64,000 nucleotides of DNA from Streptomyces sclerotialus (GCF_040907265.1 NZ_JBFOHP010000002.1:310001-374000), one strand, 5' to 3'. Positions 16,103 to 25,201 are shown, counted from the first letter of the stretch. Notes: generated by a model not told the origin, from the letters alone. Translations and numbers: made by a program.

Positions 16103-17314
16103 ATGCGGGAACCGGTCGAACTCCGGCGGCAGCGGATCCTGGCCGTACTGAGGTCGCGCGGTTCGGCCCGCGTCTCCGATCTCGCGGCCGAGCTGGAGGT
16201 CTCGGTGGTCACCGTCCGCCGGGACGTGGAGGAGCTGGCGCGCGCCGGAAAGCTGCGGCGCGGGCACGGCGTGGCGCGTTCGATCGTGCCGGTCGAGGGG
16301 GCGGGCGGCGCCACGGCGGCGGTGCCGGGCCCGCGGCCGGGTGAGGACGGTGCCCCGGCGGTCGGCCTGGTGGTTCCCGAGCGGCACTCGTACCTCTTCG
16401 AGACCCTGCACGGTGCGCGTACGGTGCTGGAGGAGGCCGGCATGCGGATCGCGCTGCACATCGCGCCGGCCGTGTCCGGCGGTGAACGCCCCATGGTGGA
16501 GCGGGCGTTGGCGAGTGGTGTGCGGGGGCTGCTGATCGCGCCGCGGTGGCGCGGGCAGGGTGCCGAGGAGGCCGACTACGGCTGGCTCGGCTCGCTGGAC
16601 GTACCGACCGTGCTGATGGAGCGCCGGCCGCGGCCCGGCAGTGCGCTGCATGCGCTGGACTCGGTCTGTTCCGACCACTGGTACGGCGTGCACCTCGCCG
16701 TCGAGCATCTGGTGGCGCTGGGGCACCGGCGGATCGTGCTGGCCGCGCGGGACGACAGTCCGACGGCCCGGGCGGTGCGTGCGGCGTTCGCCGCGATCGC
16801 GGCGGAGCGGGCGGAGATCGAGGACTGGGCGGTGACGCTGAGTTCGCCGGACGCCGTACCGGAGCCGGCGGAACGGTCGCGTGCGGAGCATGCGGAACGG
16901 TCGGAGCATGGGGAGCGGTCGCGTACCGAGCATGCGCGGGAGTCCGGCCGTGGTCGGCCTGCGGGCCCGGACGCGCAGCCCGACGTCCTCGGCCTGGTGC
17001 GTGCACGTGGTGCCACCGCCGCCCTGCTGCACGGCGACACGGATGCTCTGATGCTGGTCCAGCGGTTCCAGGAGGCCGGGATCAGGGTGCCGGAGGACTT
17101 CTCTGCGGTGGCCTACGACGATGTCATCGCCGCGTTGGGCAGTACCCCGCTGACCGCGGTGGCGCCGCCCAAGGCCGAGGTGGGGCGGGCGGCGGCGGAG
17201 CTGCTGCTGCACCGGCTGCGGCGGCCTGCCGGAGAGCGGCCGGCACCCGTACGGCGTATCGAGCTGCTGCCGGATCTGCAGGTCCGCGGTTCGACCGGTC
17301 CGGCGAACAGCTGA
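16103..17314 (+). CDS. DeoR-HTH/LacI-type sugar-binding chimeric regulator
   Basis: A 403-residue regulator with a DeoR-type winged HTH at 1-60 (RRQRILAVLRSRGSARVSDL, then VSVVTVRRDVEELARAGKLR) fused to a LacI/GalR-type periplasmic-binding-like domain (GLVVPERHSYLFETL, then YDDVIAALGSTPLTAVAPP). Such hybrids occur next to sugar transport operons in Streptomyces. Residues about 251-285 are an inserted repeat of ERSRAEH-type units. The ATG at 16103 follows AGGGGGG. It lies just upstream of the ABC transporter genes and is the likely repressor of that operon, with a sugar or sugar acid as inducer. Confidence 0.9.
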   Translation: MREPVELRRQRILAVLRSRGSARVSDLAAELEVSVVTVRRDVEELARAGKLRRGHGVARSIVPVEGAGGATAAVPGPRPGEDGAPAVGLVVPERHSYLFETLHGARTVLEEAGMRIALHIAPAVSGGERPMVERALASGVRGLLIAPRWRGQGAEEADYGWLGSLDVPTVLMERRPRPGSALHALDSVCSDHWYGVHLAVEHLVALGHRRIVLAARDDSPTARAVRAAFAAIAAERAEIEDWAVTLSSPDAVPEPAERSRAEHAERSEHGERSRTEHARESGRGRPAGPDAQPDVLGLVRARGATAALLHGDTDALMLVQRFQEAGIRVPEDFSAVAYDDVIAALGSTPLTAVAPPKAEVGRAAAELLLHRLRRPAGERPAPVRRIELLPDLQVRGSTGPANS

Positions 17315-17362
17315 GCTGGTGAGGAGGCGTCAGAAGCGGCAGCGAAAGCACGGGATGAGCGT

Positions 17363-17400
17363 TTGACCGCTTTATTTTCTTCTGATCGGTCTATTGACCG
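17363..17400. promoter_or_regulatory. Candidate operator of the sugar operon
   Basis: Between regulator and binding-protein gene, an inverted repeat CGGTC-TATT-GACCG (17387-17400) sits in a locally AT-rich stretch. TTGACCG recurs as a direct repeat at 17363-17369 and 17394-17400, 31 bp apart (about three helical turns). Position and symmetry suggest binding by the DeoR/LacI hybrid; not proven. Confidence 0.5.
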
Positions 17401-17457
17401 GGTTGTGTTACGCCGATCACTATTCCCGTGTCCCGAAACGAGCCGCGGGAGGCACGC

Positions 17458-18789
17458 ATGCCGGGTCAACAGAGCCGTCGTTCCGTACTCGCTGCGCTCG
17501 CCGCCCTGTCCGTGTCCGGTGTGAGCGCCTGCACCGGCAGCGGCGGCAGACAGCCGCGCAGCACTGGCAAGAGCACCACTCGCGTCACCTTCTGGTCCGC
17601 CCTGCGCGGCAGTCAGGAAGTGGTGGACGCGTTCAACCGCACGCACGATCACATCCAGGTGGACTTCCAGCAGGTGCCGTCCGGCGCGCAGGGCGGATAC
17701 GCCAAGCTCAGCAACGCCGCCCGGGCCGGGAACGCGCCGGACGTCGCCACCATCGAGTACCCCCAGGTCCCGGGTTTCGCGATCGACGGGGTGGCCCGGG
17801 ACATCACCGACCTGGTCGATGACGACCTGCGCGGCAAGCTGCTGCCGCAGGCTCTCCAGCTGACCACCTTCGACCGCCGGATCTTCAGTGTTCCGCTGGA
17901 CATCGAGCCGATGGTGCTGCACTACCGGACGGACCTCTTCCGGGAGTACGGCCTCGATGCCCCGGCCACCTGGGACGAGTTCGAGGAGGCGGCGCGGGTG
18001 GTGCGGAAGCGCGCGCCGGACCGCCGCCTGGCGCTGTTCCCCACTGACGGCATGACGCAGTTCGCCGCCTGGTCCTGGCAGGCGGGCAGCCGTTGGTTCG
18101 ACACCTCGCGCGGTGCCTGGAACGTCTCCATGGCCGATGCTCCGAGCCGGCGGGTGGCCGGCTACTGGCAGCGGCTGTACGACCAGGACCTGGTCTTCAT
18201 GAATCCCACCGAAGGCACGCGCGGCACCGCCCAGGTGGGCCAGGGCCGGCTGCTCGCCCGGCTCAGCGGCGCCTGGGACGCGGGCGCACAGATGAACGCC
18301 CACCCCCAGCAGGCGGGCAAATGGGCCGTCGCCCCGCTCCCCCAGTGGGACACCAAGAGGCCGGTGAGCGCCACCCACGGCGGGTCCACGTTCGCCGTCA
18401 CCAAGGACTGCCGTCATCCCGAGGCCGCGCTGGAGTTCATCAGCTGGCAGGTCACCCATCCCGACGCACTGCGGGCCCGCCTCTCCAGCGGTACCAGCAG
18501 TCAGTTCCCCGCGGCGCCCGGCCTGATCGAGGTGGGCCGCAAGGCCTTCGACCGCCGGTACTACTCCGGCCAGGACATCTACGCGCTCTTCCGCGAGCAG
18601 GCCGAGCTCATAGACGACCGGTGGACGTGGGGGCCGCGGATGACGGCGACGCAGAAAGTCATGCAGGACGGGTTCGCCCGTGCCGCCGGCGGTCAGGGCA
18701 CGATCATCGGCGCGGTACGCGAAGCGCAGCGCGGCACCATGCCCGACCTCAAGGCCCTCGGTCTGTCCACCACCGAACACAGCAGCTGA
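17458..18789 (+). CDS. Sugar ABC transporter solute-binding lipoprotein
   Basis: A 443-residue extracellular solute-binding protein (family 1). The N-terminus SRRSVLAALAALSVSGVSAC has a twin Arg and a lipobox (VSAC), so it is a lipoprotein anchored outside the membrane, possibly exported by Tat. The mature part has the family pattern (RVTFWSALRGSQEVVDAFNR, then NAPDVATIEYPQVP, then ATWDEFEEAARVV). It binds a carbohydrate for import. GGGAGG is well placed before ATG 17458, which is preferred over the GTG at 17428. First gene of a five-gene operon. Confidence 0.95.
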   Translation: MPGQQSRRSVLAALAALSVSGVSACTGSGGRQPRSTGKSTTRVTFWSALRGSQEVVDAFNRTHDHIQVDFQQVPSGAQGGYAKLSNAARAGNAPDVATIEYPQVPGFAIDGVARDITDLVDDDLRGKLLPQALQLTTFDRRIFSVPLDIEPMVLHYRTDLFREYGLDAPATWDEFEEAARVVRKRAPDRRLALFPTDGMTQFAAWSWQAGSRWFDTSRGAWNVSMADAPSRRVAGYWQRLYDQDLVFMNPTEGTRGTAQVGQGRLLARLSGAWDAGAQMNAHPQQAGKWAVAPLPQWDTKRPVSATHGGSTFAVTKDCRHPEAALEFISWQVTHPDALRARLSSGTSSQFPAAPGLIEVGRKAFDRRYYSGQDIYALFREQAELIDDRWTWGPRMTATQKVMQDGFARAAGGQGTIIGAVREAQRGTMPDLKALGLSTTEHSS

Positions 18790-18838
18790 CCAATCGTCAG
18801 AGAGGCACCAGAGAGTCATCAGAGAGGCAGGTGACACC

Positions 18839-19822
18839 ATGACCACGACCACAACCACCACGGACACCGTCGCGCTGCCGTCCCGGGCCGCTTCCCGGTC
18901 CTCCGCCGACCAGCGGCGCGGGGCGCGAAGACGGCAGCTCGGCGCGTGCGGCGTGCTGATGACGCCGTTCTTCGTGCTGCTCGCGACGGTCTTCCTCATC
19001 CCCGTCGGTACCGCCGTGTGGCTGAGCTTCTTCGGTGCCGACCAGCCGGGTCTCGGTTTCGGCCCGGAGCGGACGGTCTTCGTCGGACTGCGCAGTTACG
19101 CCGCCGTCGTCACCGACCCGACCTTCCTCGGCGGCCTCGGCACGGTCGCCGCGTACTGCCTGGTCTACATCCCGCTGATGGTGGTGTGCGCCCTGGCGCT
19201 CGCCCTGCTGCTGGACTCGGGTGTGGTGCGGCTGCGGTCCTGGGCGCAGCTGGCGCTGTTCCTGCCGCACGCCGTGCCCGGCATCATCGCCGCGATCATC
19301 TGGCTGTACCTCTACACCCCCGGCATCAGCCCGGTGATCGAACTGCTGGCGCGCGGTGACATCACCGTCGACTTCCTGGGCGTCCACACGGTCCTGCCCT
19401 CCATCGTGAACATCGCGGTGTGGAGCAATCTCGGCTACAACACCATCATCTTCTACGCCGCGCTCCAGGCCGTCCCGCGCGAGGTGATCGAGGCATCGGT
19501 GGTCGACGGTGCGGGGCCGGTGCGCACGGCTCTTCAGGTCAAGGCCCCGCTGGTGCGTTCGTCCGTCGTCATGGTCGCGATGTTCACGCTGATCTGGGGG
19601 CTGCAGCTGTTCACCGAGCCGATGCTGCTCGGCCAGCAGACGCCGATGATCAACTCGCGGTTCACGCCGAGCATGTACATCTACGACGCCGCCTTCAACC
19701 GCAACAACTACAGCCTGGCGGCGGCCGCCTCGGTGATCCTGCTCCTCTGCACCATCGCCCTGTCCTACGGCGTGACCCGCTGGACCAACCGGTCCGGCGA
19801 GAAGGCGGAGGCCGCCCGATGA
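18839..19822 (+). CDS. Sugar ABC transporter permease 1 (MalF type)
   Basis: A 327-residue inner-membrane permease with six predicted helices and the cytoplasmic EAA loop EVIEASVVDGAGPVRTALQV that docks the ATPase. It starts at ATG 18839 after a Thr-rich N-terminus. It pairs with the following permease, whose ATG overlaps this stop codon (ATGA). No ATPase gene occurs in the operon, so a shared MsiK-type ATPase elsewhere is likely. Confidence 0.95.
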   Translation: MTTTTTTTDTVALPSRAASRSSADQRRGARRRQLGACGVLMTPFFVLLATVFLIPVGTAVWLSFFGADQPGLGFGPERTVFVGLRSYAAVVTDPTFLGGLGTVAAYCLVYIPLMVVCALALALLLDSGVVRLRSWAQLALFLPHAVPGIIAAIIWLYLYTPGISPVIELLARGDITVDFLGVHTVLPSIVNIAVWSNLGYNTIIFYAALQAVPREVIEASVVDGAGPVRTALQVKAPLVRSSVVMVAMFTLIWGLQLFTEPMLLGQQTPMINSRFTPSMYIYDAAFNRNNYSLAAAASVILLLCTIALSYGVTRWTNRSGEKAEAAR

Positions 19823-20676
19823 GTACCACCTCCACCCTGCGCCCCCGGATGCTCGGCCGGACCGCCGTGAACGCCGTCGTCGGTGTGTGCGTGCTCTACA
19901 CCCTGCTGCCCGTCCTGTGGCTGGTGCTCGCCGCCACCAAGAACCGCGAGGCGCTCTTCAGCAGCGATCTGCTGTCCCTCGGCGACTTCTCCCTGTTCGC
20001 CAATCTGGGTGACCTGTTCGCCATGGACGGCGGACTCTACAGCCGCTGGTACGGCAACAGCCTGCTGTACGCGGTGGTGGGCGCTGCGCTCGGTGCGCTG
20101 ATCAGCGTCGCCTGCGGTTACGCCTTCGACAAGTACCGCTTCCGGCACAAGGAGAAGCTGTTCGGGCTGGTGCTGGCCGCGGTCATGGTGCCGCAGACCG
20201 TCCTCGCCCTGCCCCTGTACCTGATGGCGTCCGGCGTCGGGCTGGTCAACACCTTCTGGGCGGTCTTCATCCCCGTCCTCTTCAACCCCTTCGGGGTCTA
20301 CCTCGGCCGCATCTTCAGCCAGGGCTACGTGCCCGACGAGGTGCTGGAGGCGGCCCGCATCGACGGCGCCGGCGAGCTGGCCGCGTACTTCAAGGTCGCC
20401 CTGCGCATGCTCGGGCCCGGCCTGGTGACCGTCTTCCTCTTCCAGCTCACCGCGGTCTGGAACAACTTCTTCCTGCCGATGGTGATGCTGTCCGACCAGA
20501 AGCTGTATCCGGTGAGCCTGGGGCTGTACACGTGGAACAGCTCGGCGACCGTCTCCCCCGAGTACTACCCCGTCGTCGTCATGGGCTCGCTGCTCGCGGT
20601 GCTGCCCCTGATCCTCGCGTTCATGCTGCTGCAGCGCTACTGGCGCTCGGGCCTGACCGCGGGAGCGGTGAAGTAA
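19819..20676 (+). CDS. Sugar ABC transporter permease 2 (MalG type)
   Basis: A 285-residue permease with about six helices and the EAA loop EVLEAARIDGAGELAAYFKV. It overlaps the upstream permease by ATGA, indicating coupled translation and a 1:1 complex. Typical length for the MalG group. Confidence 0.95.
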   Translation: MSTTSTLRPRMLGRTAVNAVVGVCVLYTLLPVLWLVLAATKNREALFSSDLLSLGDFSLFANLGDLFAMDGGLYSRWYGNSLLYAVVGAALGALISVACGYAFDKYRFRHKEKLFGLVLAAVMVPQTVLALPLYLMASGVGLVNTFWAVFIPVLFNPFGVYLGRIFSQGYVPDEVLEAARIDGAGELAAYFKVALRMLGPGLVTVFLFQLTAVWNNFFLPMVMLSDQKLYPVSLGLYTWNSSATVSPEYYPVVVMGSLLAVLPLILAFMLLQRYWRSGLTAGAVK

Positions 20677-20705
20677 CCACTCGTACGACACGTCGAAGGA
20701 GTTCC

Positions 20706-21725
20706 ATGCCCGACGCCCGTCACCGGCCGCGTGCCGCGCTCGCCATGAGCCAGGACGCCGCCGCGGCCGTCTTCGGCCCGGACGAGACGGCCGCCCTCGC
20801 CGCCGTGTGCGAGCTGGCGCCGCCGCCCGTACTCGACGACCTCACCACCGACCGGGCCCGCGCGGTGCTCGCGGAGACCGAACTCCTGGTCACCGGCTGG
20901 GGCTGCCCGCCCCTCGACACCGCGGTACTGGCGGCCGCGCCCCGGCTGCGGGCCGTCGCACACTCCGCGGGCAGCGTCCGCCACCACCTCACCGATGCCT
21001 GCTGGGACCGCGGCATCGAGGTCTCCTCGGCGGCCGCGGCCAATGCGCTGCCGGTCGCCGAGTACACCGTGGCGATGACTCTCCTGGCGAACAAGCGGAT
21101 CCTGGAGCGGGCCCGTGAGTACCGCGCAGCCCGCAGCCGTGACAACTGGCTGCGCACCGACCGCTCCCTGGGCAACTACCGCAGGACGGTGGGCATCTGC
21201 TCCGCCTCGCTGATCGGCCGGCGGGTGATCGAACTGCTCCGCCCGTACGACCTCCAGGTGCTGCTCTACGACCCGTACGTCACCGAGGCCGATGCCGCGG
21301 AGCTGGGCGTGCCGACCGTGGGCCTTGAGCAGCTGTTCGCCGCGAGCGATGTCGTCAGCGTGCACACGCCGCTGCTGCCCGCCACCCGCGGCATGGTCAG
21401 CCGTGCGCTGATCGGCCGGCTGCGTCCCGGCGCCACACTGATCAACACCTCGCGGGGCGCCGTCGTCGACCAGGACGCGCTCACCGACGCGGTCACCGCG
21501 GGCCGTATCCATGCGGTACTGGACGTCACCGAACCCGAGCTGTTGCCCGCCGGCCATCCGCTGTGGGACTGCGACAACGTCCTGCTGACTCCGCACCTGG
21601 CGGGCTCGCAGGGCAACGAATGGCGCCGCCTCGCCGACCTGACGGTGGGTGAGGTAGCCCGTTGGGCCGGGGGCGACGGCTTCGCCCACCCCGTACACCG
21701 TGAAAGGCTGGCGTTCCTGGCATGA
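20706..21725 (+). CDS. D-isomer-specific 2-hydroxyacid dehydrogenase
   Basis: A 339-residue NAD-dependent dehydrogenase. The nucleotide-binding domain contains VGICSASLIGRRVIELL (a variant of GxGxxG), NTSRGAVVDQDALTDAV with the conserved Arg, a Glu near VTEPELLPAGHPLW and the catalytic His in LLTPHLAGSQG. It interconverts 2-keto and D-2-hydroxy acids; members beside sugar transporters often act in uronate or rhamnose metabolism. AAGGAG precedes ATG 20706, 29 bp after the permease. The glycine-rich loop (GICSASLIG) departs from the usual GLGxIG, so cofactor binding may differ. Confidence 0.9.
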   Translation: MPDARHRPRAALAMSQDAAAAVFGPDETAALAAVCELAPPPVLDDLTTDRARAVLAETELLVTGWGCPPLDTAVLAAAPRLRAVAHSAGSVRHHLTDACWDRGIEVSSAAAANALPVAEYTVAMTLLANKRILERAREYRAARSRDNWLRTDRSLGNYRRTVGICSASLIGRRVIELLRPYDLQVLLYDPYVTEADAAELGVPTVGLEQLFAASDVVSVHTPLLPATRGMVSRALIGRLRPGATLINTSRGAVVDQDALTDAVTAGRIHAVLDVTEPELLPAGHPLWDCDNVLLTPHLAGSQGNEWRRLADLTVGEVARWAGGDGFAHPVHRERLAFLA

Positions 21726-23665
21726 ACGACGTCACTGTCACCGGCACGAACGGCTTCCTGCGACTACCCGGCGCCGACCGGGGTGCGAGCCCGCACACCG
21801 GCTACACCCGGGCCCACTGGGAAGCCGCAGCCGACGGGCTGGTCCGCGCCGCCCTGCGCTGGGCGACGCCCGGCGGGGCGCTGCTGGACCTGCCGGGGCG
21901 CCCCTCCCGTTCCGGCGTCCGCTCCGACGGCCTGGAGGGGTACGCGCGCACGTTCCTCGCCGCGGCGTTCCGCGCCGCGGGGGCGGGCGGCGCGGACCCG
22001 CACGGTTTCCTCGGCCGGTACGCCGACGGGCTCGCCGCCGGTACCCGTACGCCGGGCCGCGAGGACACCGAGTCCTGGCCTCTGATCCTCGACCACCACG
22101 TCCAGGGCCAGCCGATGGTGGAGTCCGCCTCCGTCGCGCTCGGCCTGCGGCTGACCCGCCCGTGGCTGTGGGACCGGCTCGACGGCGCGGTCCAGGACCG
22201 CGCCGAGGAGTGGCTGCGCGGTGCCCTGCGGCACACCCCGGCACCGAACAACTGGTACCTGTTCGCCGTCACCGTGGCGGGCTTCCTTGAGTCGGTCGGC
22301 CGGGGCGACGCCGAGACCCGGCGGGCCATCGACCGCGGCCTGCACCTGCTGGAGACGTGGTACCGCGGCGACGGCTGGTACGCGGACGGCGACGGCCGCG
22401 CCTTCGACCACTACAACGGCTGGGCGCTGCACCTGTACCCGGTGCTCCACGCCCACCTGGCGGGCGACAAGGACCTGCTGGACCTCTACGGTCCCCGGCT
22501 GAGCGAGCACCTGGAGGGCTACTCGCTCCTCTTCGGCGGCGACGGCGCCCCGATCCACTTCGGCCGCTCGCTGACCTACCGTTTCGCCGCCACGGCCGCG
22601 GTGGGTCTCGGCGCGCTGACCGGGCACACACCCCTCGCGCCCGGCGTCTCCCGCCGGCTGCTCAGCGGTGCGCTGCGCTACTTCGTCACCCGGGGCGGGG
22701 TGGGGGCCGACGACGGGCTGCTCAGCCTGGGCTGGCACGGCCCGCACGACGCCACCCTCCAGACGTACTCCGGTCCTGGCTCCCCGTACTGGGCGTCCAA
22801 GGCGTTCGTGTCGCTCCTCGTTCCGGCCGACGATCCACTGTGGACGGCCACCGAGGAGGCTGCGCCCGTCGAGGGTGCGGACCGGGTGCTCGCGCTTCCC
22901 GCTCCCGGCCTGCTCATCCAGACCACCGGGGCCGACGGCATCGCCCGGCTGCACAATCACGGCAGCGACCACGTACGCCCGCACGAGGGCGACACCGCCG
23001 CCGTGCACGACGTGCTGTACGGGCGTTTCGCCTACTCGACCAGTACCGGACCGACGCCCTCCGGGAACGTGCCCGACAACCACCTCTCGGTCGAGGTCGC
23101 CGGGCAGGCGTCGCTGCGCTGCCGGATCCACCCGCTGGGCGCCGGCGGCGGCGACGGGTGGGGCTGGGCGGCGTCCTGGCACCGCCCGGTGTTCGCCGCC
23201 GGCCCGCCGATGGTGCCGGGGCTGACGGTGCGGAGCGTGACGGTGGCCCGCGGGCGGTACGAACTGCGGGTGCACCGGGTCGCGGGGGTGCCGTACGGCG
23301 GCCGGATACGGCTGACGGGCTGGGCGACGGGCCCGGAGCGGGCATCGGAGCCGGTTTCGCAACTCGTCGGTGTGCACGGCTGGGCGGAGCGGGACGAGGT
23401 ACGCGCCCCGCAGGGCACGGCCTGCACCCGCTGGGCGGTGGTCCCTCGGCTCAGCACGGCTCCCGTCGAGGAGGCCGACGCGACGGTGGTGGTGGCCGCC
23501 CTCGCCTCGCTGACCGGTGCGGAGGAACCGCCGGAGGAGCTGACCGATGTCGTCTCCGTGGCGGCGGCGGACGCCGGTGCCGAGGAGATCCGCGTCCGGT
23601 GGGCCGACGACGGGTCGGTCACCCGGATCGCCTTCGCACCGCTGACCGTCGAGCACGGCCGCTGA
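21722..23665 (+). CDS. DUF2264 family protein (alpha/alpha-barrel, putative glycosidase)
   Basis: A 647-residue soluble protein of the DUF2264 family. The N-terminal two thirds are helical, with SDGLEGYARTFLAAAFRA, NNWYLFAVTVAGFLE and GRAFDHYNGWALHLYPVL, as in alpha/alpha-toroid carbohydrate enzymes. The C-terminal part is beta-rich. I recall DUF2264 proteins being linked to glycoside hydrolase family 154 (beta-glucuronidase activity), but I could not check this. It overlaps the dehydrogenase stop (ATGA) and has no signal peptide, so it would act on an imported oligosaccharide. This fits uptake of a uronate-containing glycan. Confidence 0.85.
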   Translation: MNDVTVTGTNGFLRLPGADRGASPHTGYTRAHWEAAADGLVRAALRWATPGGALLDLPGRPSRSGVRSDGLEGYARTFLAAAFRAAGAGGADPHGFLGRYADGLAAGTRTPGREDTESWPLILDHHVQGQPMVESASVALGLRLTRPWLWDRLDGAVQDRAEEWLRGALRHTPAPNNWYLFAVTVAGFLESVGRGDAETRRAIDRGLHLLETWYRGDGWYADGDGRAFDHYNGWALHLYPVLHAHLAGDKDLLDLYGPRLSEHLEGYSLLFGGDGAPIHFGRSLTYRFAATAAVGLGALTGHTPLAPGVSRRLLSGALRYFVTRGGVGADDGLLSLGWHGPHDATLQTYSGPGSPYWASKAFVSLLVPADDPLWTATEEAAPVEGADRVLALPAPGLLIQTTGADGIARLHNHGSDHVRPHEGDTAAVHDVLYGRFAYSTSTGPTPSGNVPDNHLSVEVAGQASLRCRIHPLGAGGGDGWGWAASWHRPVFAAGPPMVPGLTVRSVTVARGRYELRVHRVAGVPYGGRIRLTGWATGPERASEPVSQLVGVHGWAERDEVRAPQGTACTRWAVVPRLSTAPVEEADATVVVAALASLTGAEEPPEELTDVVSVAAADAGAEEIRVRWADDGSVTRIAFAPLTVEHGR

Positions 23666-23706
23666 CGGATCGCGACCGCCGGGGAGTACTGCCGGTGAAC
23701 GACGTT

Positions 23707-23732
23707 GGCCCCCGCCGGACGAGGCGGGGGCC
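23707..23732. terminator. Hairpin between convergent DUF2264 and DUF5133 genes
   Basis: Perfect 10-bp stem GGCCCCCGCC/GGCGGGGGCC around the 6-base loop GGACGA. It lies between the stops of two convergent genes and can serve both. Confidence 0.8.
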
Positions 23733-23762
23733 GGCCGGTCCGGCGGGGCAGGCAGCCGCCGG

Positions 23763-24005
23763 TCAGGCGGTGAGCATCACGTCCGACGCCGACGCCGGCT
23801 TCGACGCGGCGGTACGGGAGAGGTGGTCGTGCGCCACCGCGAGAGCCGCCTCCGGCGTACGCGTACCGGTCGAGACGCACAGGGTGTAGGTGACGTCCTC
23901 CAGGCGCTGGGCCGTCTCGTAGGTGCCTTGCTCGGAGTGGAGGAGCTGGGCCTCCTCGTACCGGGCGATGAGATTCCGCAGTGTCTCAGGGGACGGCAGC
24001 AGCAC
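23763..24005 (-). CDS. Small DUF5133-like protein
   Basis: An 80-residue protein: MLLPSPETLRNLIARYEEAQ, then DVTYTLCVSTGTRTPEAALA and a variable tail. This resembles the DUF5133 family of short Streptomyces proteins of unknown function. It starts at GTG 24005 with GAAGAGG upstream. A SigB-type promoter is visible upstream and the sigma gene is divergent to it, so it is probably a stress-induced protein. Confidence 0.7.
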   Translation of the reverse strand: MLLPSPETLRNLIARYEEAQLLHSEQGTYETAQRLEDVTYTLCVSTGTRTPEAALAVAHDHLSRTAASKPASASDVMLTA

Positions 24006-24049
24006 AACAACACCTCTTCTTCACTCAGAAGCCAACAGGCATCACACGT

Positions 24050-24074
24050 GTACCCCCATCACATAGGAACACGC
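24050..24074 (-). promoter_or_regulatory. SigB-type promoter for the DUF5133 gene
   Basis: On the minus strand GCGT, then 15 bases, then GGGTAC fits the SigB consensus known from S. coelicolor (GNNT-N14-16-GGGTAC/T). It lies about 45-70 bp upstream of the GTG start. Confidence 0.6.
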
Positions 24075-24230
24075 AATCCCATTTGTGACAGTTCCGACGG
24101 GCCCACATGCCACAGAAAGCAGGAACTCTGGTTCCTGCATTAAAATTCCTGCATGAGGGGCATGGATGCCGTTGCCCCGGGCAGAAGCTGAACCCTGAGG
24201 CAATGACGACGGTCCGGGAGGGATGACAGC

Positions 24231-25124
24231 ATGACGACGTCACTGGCGGTTGAGGCCGAGGAGCAGGTGACGGGATTCGAGGGCGAGTCCCAGGCTGCCG
24301 TGGACGCCGGGCTGCCGTGGGTCGAGGACGCCGTCAAGGTGGCGCCCCAGGACGCCAGGGCGCTGTCGAAGCTGTTCTTCGAGCGCCTGACCGTGCTCGA
24401 AGAGGGGACCAGCGAGTACCAGTACGCCCGCAACACCCTGATCGAGATGAACCTGGCCCTGGTCCGCTTCGTGGCCGGGCGCTTCCGTAACCGCGCCGGG
24501 GACACCGGGCAGATGGAGGACATCGTCCAGGTCGGCACCATCGGCCTGATCAAGGCCATCGACCGGTTCGACCTCTCCCGCGGCACGGAGTTCCCCACCT
24601 TCGCCGTCCCGTACATCATGGGCGAGATCAAGCGGTTCTTCCGCGACGCCACCTGGGCCGTGCACGTCCCGCGGCGCCTGCAGGAGCTGCGGGTCGAGCT
24701 GGCCCAGGCCAAGGAACGGCTCGTCAACGCGCTGGACCGGGAGCCCACCGTCGCCGAACTCGCCGCCGAACTCGGCATCAGCGAGGAGGAGACGATCGAG
24801 GGCCTCGTCGCGAGCAACGGCTACACCGCCGGCCCGCTCGACACCCCGGACGACGGCTCCGACTCGGACGGCGAGGGCCGCAGCCTCACGGACGTGCTCG
24901 GCGAGACGGACCCCGCCCTGGAGCTGGTGGAGAACATCCACGCGCTGGGCGGCCTGCTGCACGAACTCGACGAACGGGACCGCCGGATCCTGCACATGCG
25001 GTTCGGCCAGGAGATGACCCAGACCCAGATCGCGGGCGAACTGGGCATCTCCCAGATGCACGTCTCCCGGCTCCTGACCCGCATCCTGACCCGGCTGCGC
25101 CGCGGCCTGCTCGCCCACACCTGA
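24231..25124 (+). CDS. RNA polymerase sigma factor, SigB/SigF/SigG family
   Basis: A 297-residue sigma-70 group 3 factor. Region 2 is NLALVRFVAGRFRNR through DIVQVGTIGLIKAIDRFDLS and FPTFAVPYIMGEIKRFFRD. Region 3 contains REPTVAELAAELGISEE. Region 4 is LHELDERDRRILHMRFGQEM and TQTQIAGELGISQMHVSRLL. Such factors drive osmotic, oxidative and sporulation responses and are held by RsbW-like anti-sigma factors; none is adjacent here. GGGAGG lies upstream of ATG 24231. Which of the several Streptomyces paralogues it is cannot be told from this window. Confidence 0.93.
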   Translation: MTTSLAVEAEEQVTGFEGESQAAVDAGLPWVEDAVKVAPQDARALSKLFFERLTVLEEGTSEYQYARNTLIEMNLALVRFVAGRFRNRAGDTGQMEDIVQVGTIGLIKAIDRFDLSRGTEFPTFAVPYIMGEIKRFFRDATWAVHVPRRLQELRVELAQAKERLVNALDREPTVAELAAELGISEEETIEGLVASNGYTAGPLDTPDDGSDSDGEGRSLTDVLGETDPALELVENIHALGGLLHELDERDRRILHMRFGQEMTQTQIAGELGISQMHVSRLLTRILTRLRRGLLAHT

Positions 25125-25201
25125 GAAGCCACTCCCCGAAACGGCCGACGCGACCGCCGAGTGGGCGGAGCCGGCGGTGCCGCTCCCGCCGGGCCGTACC
25201 A

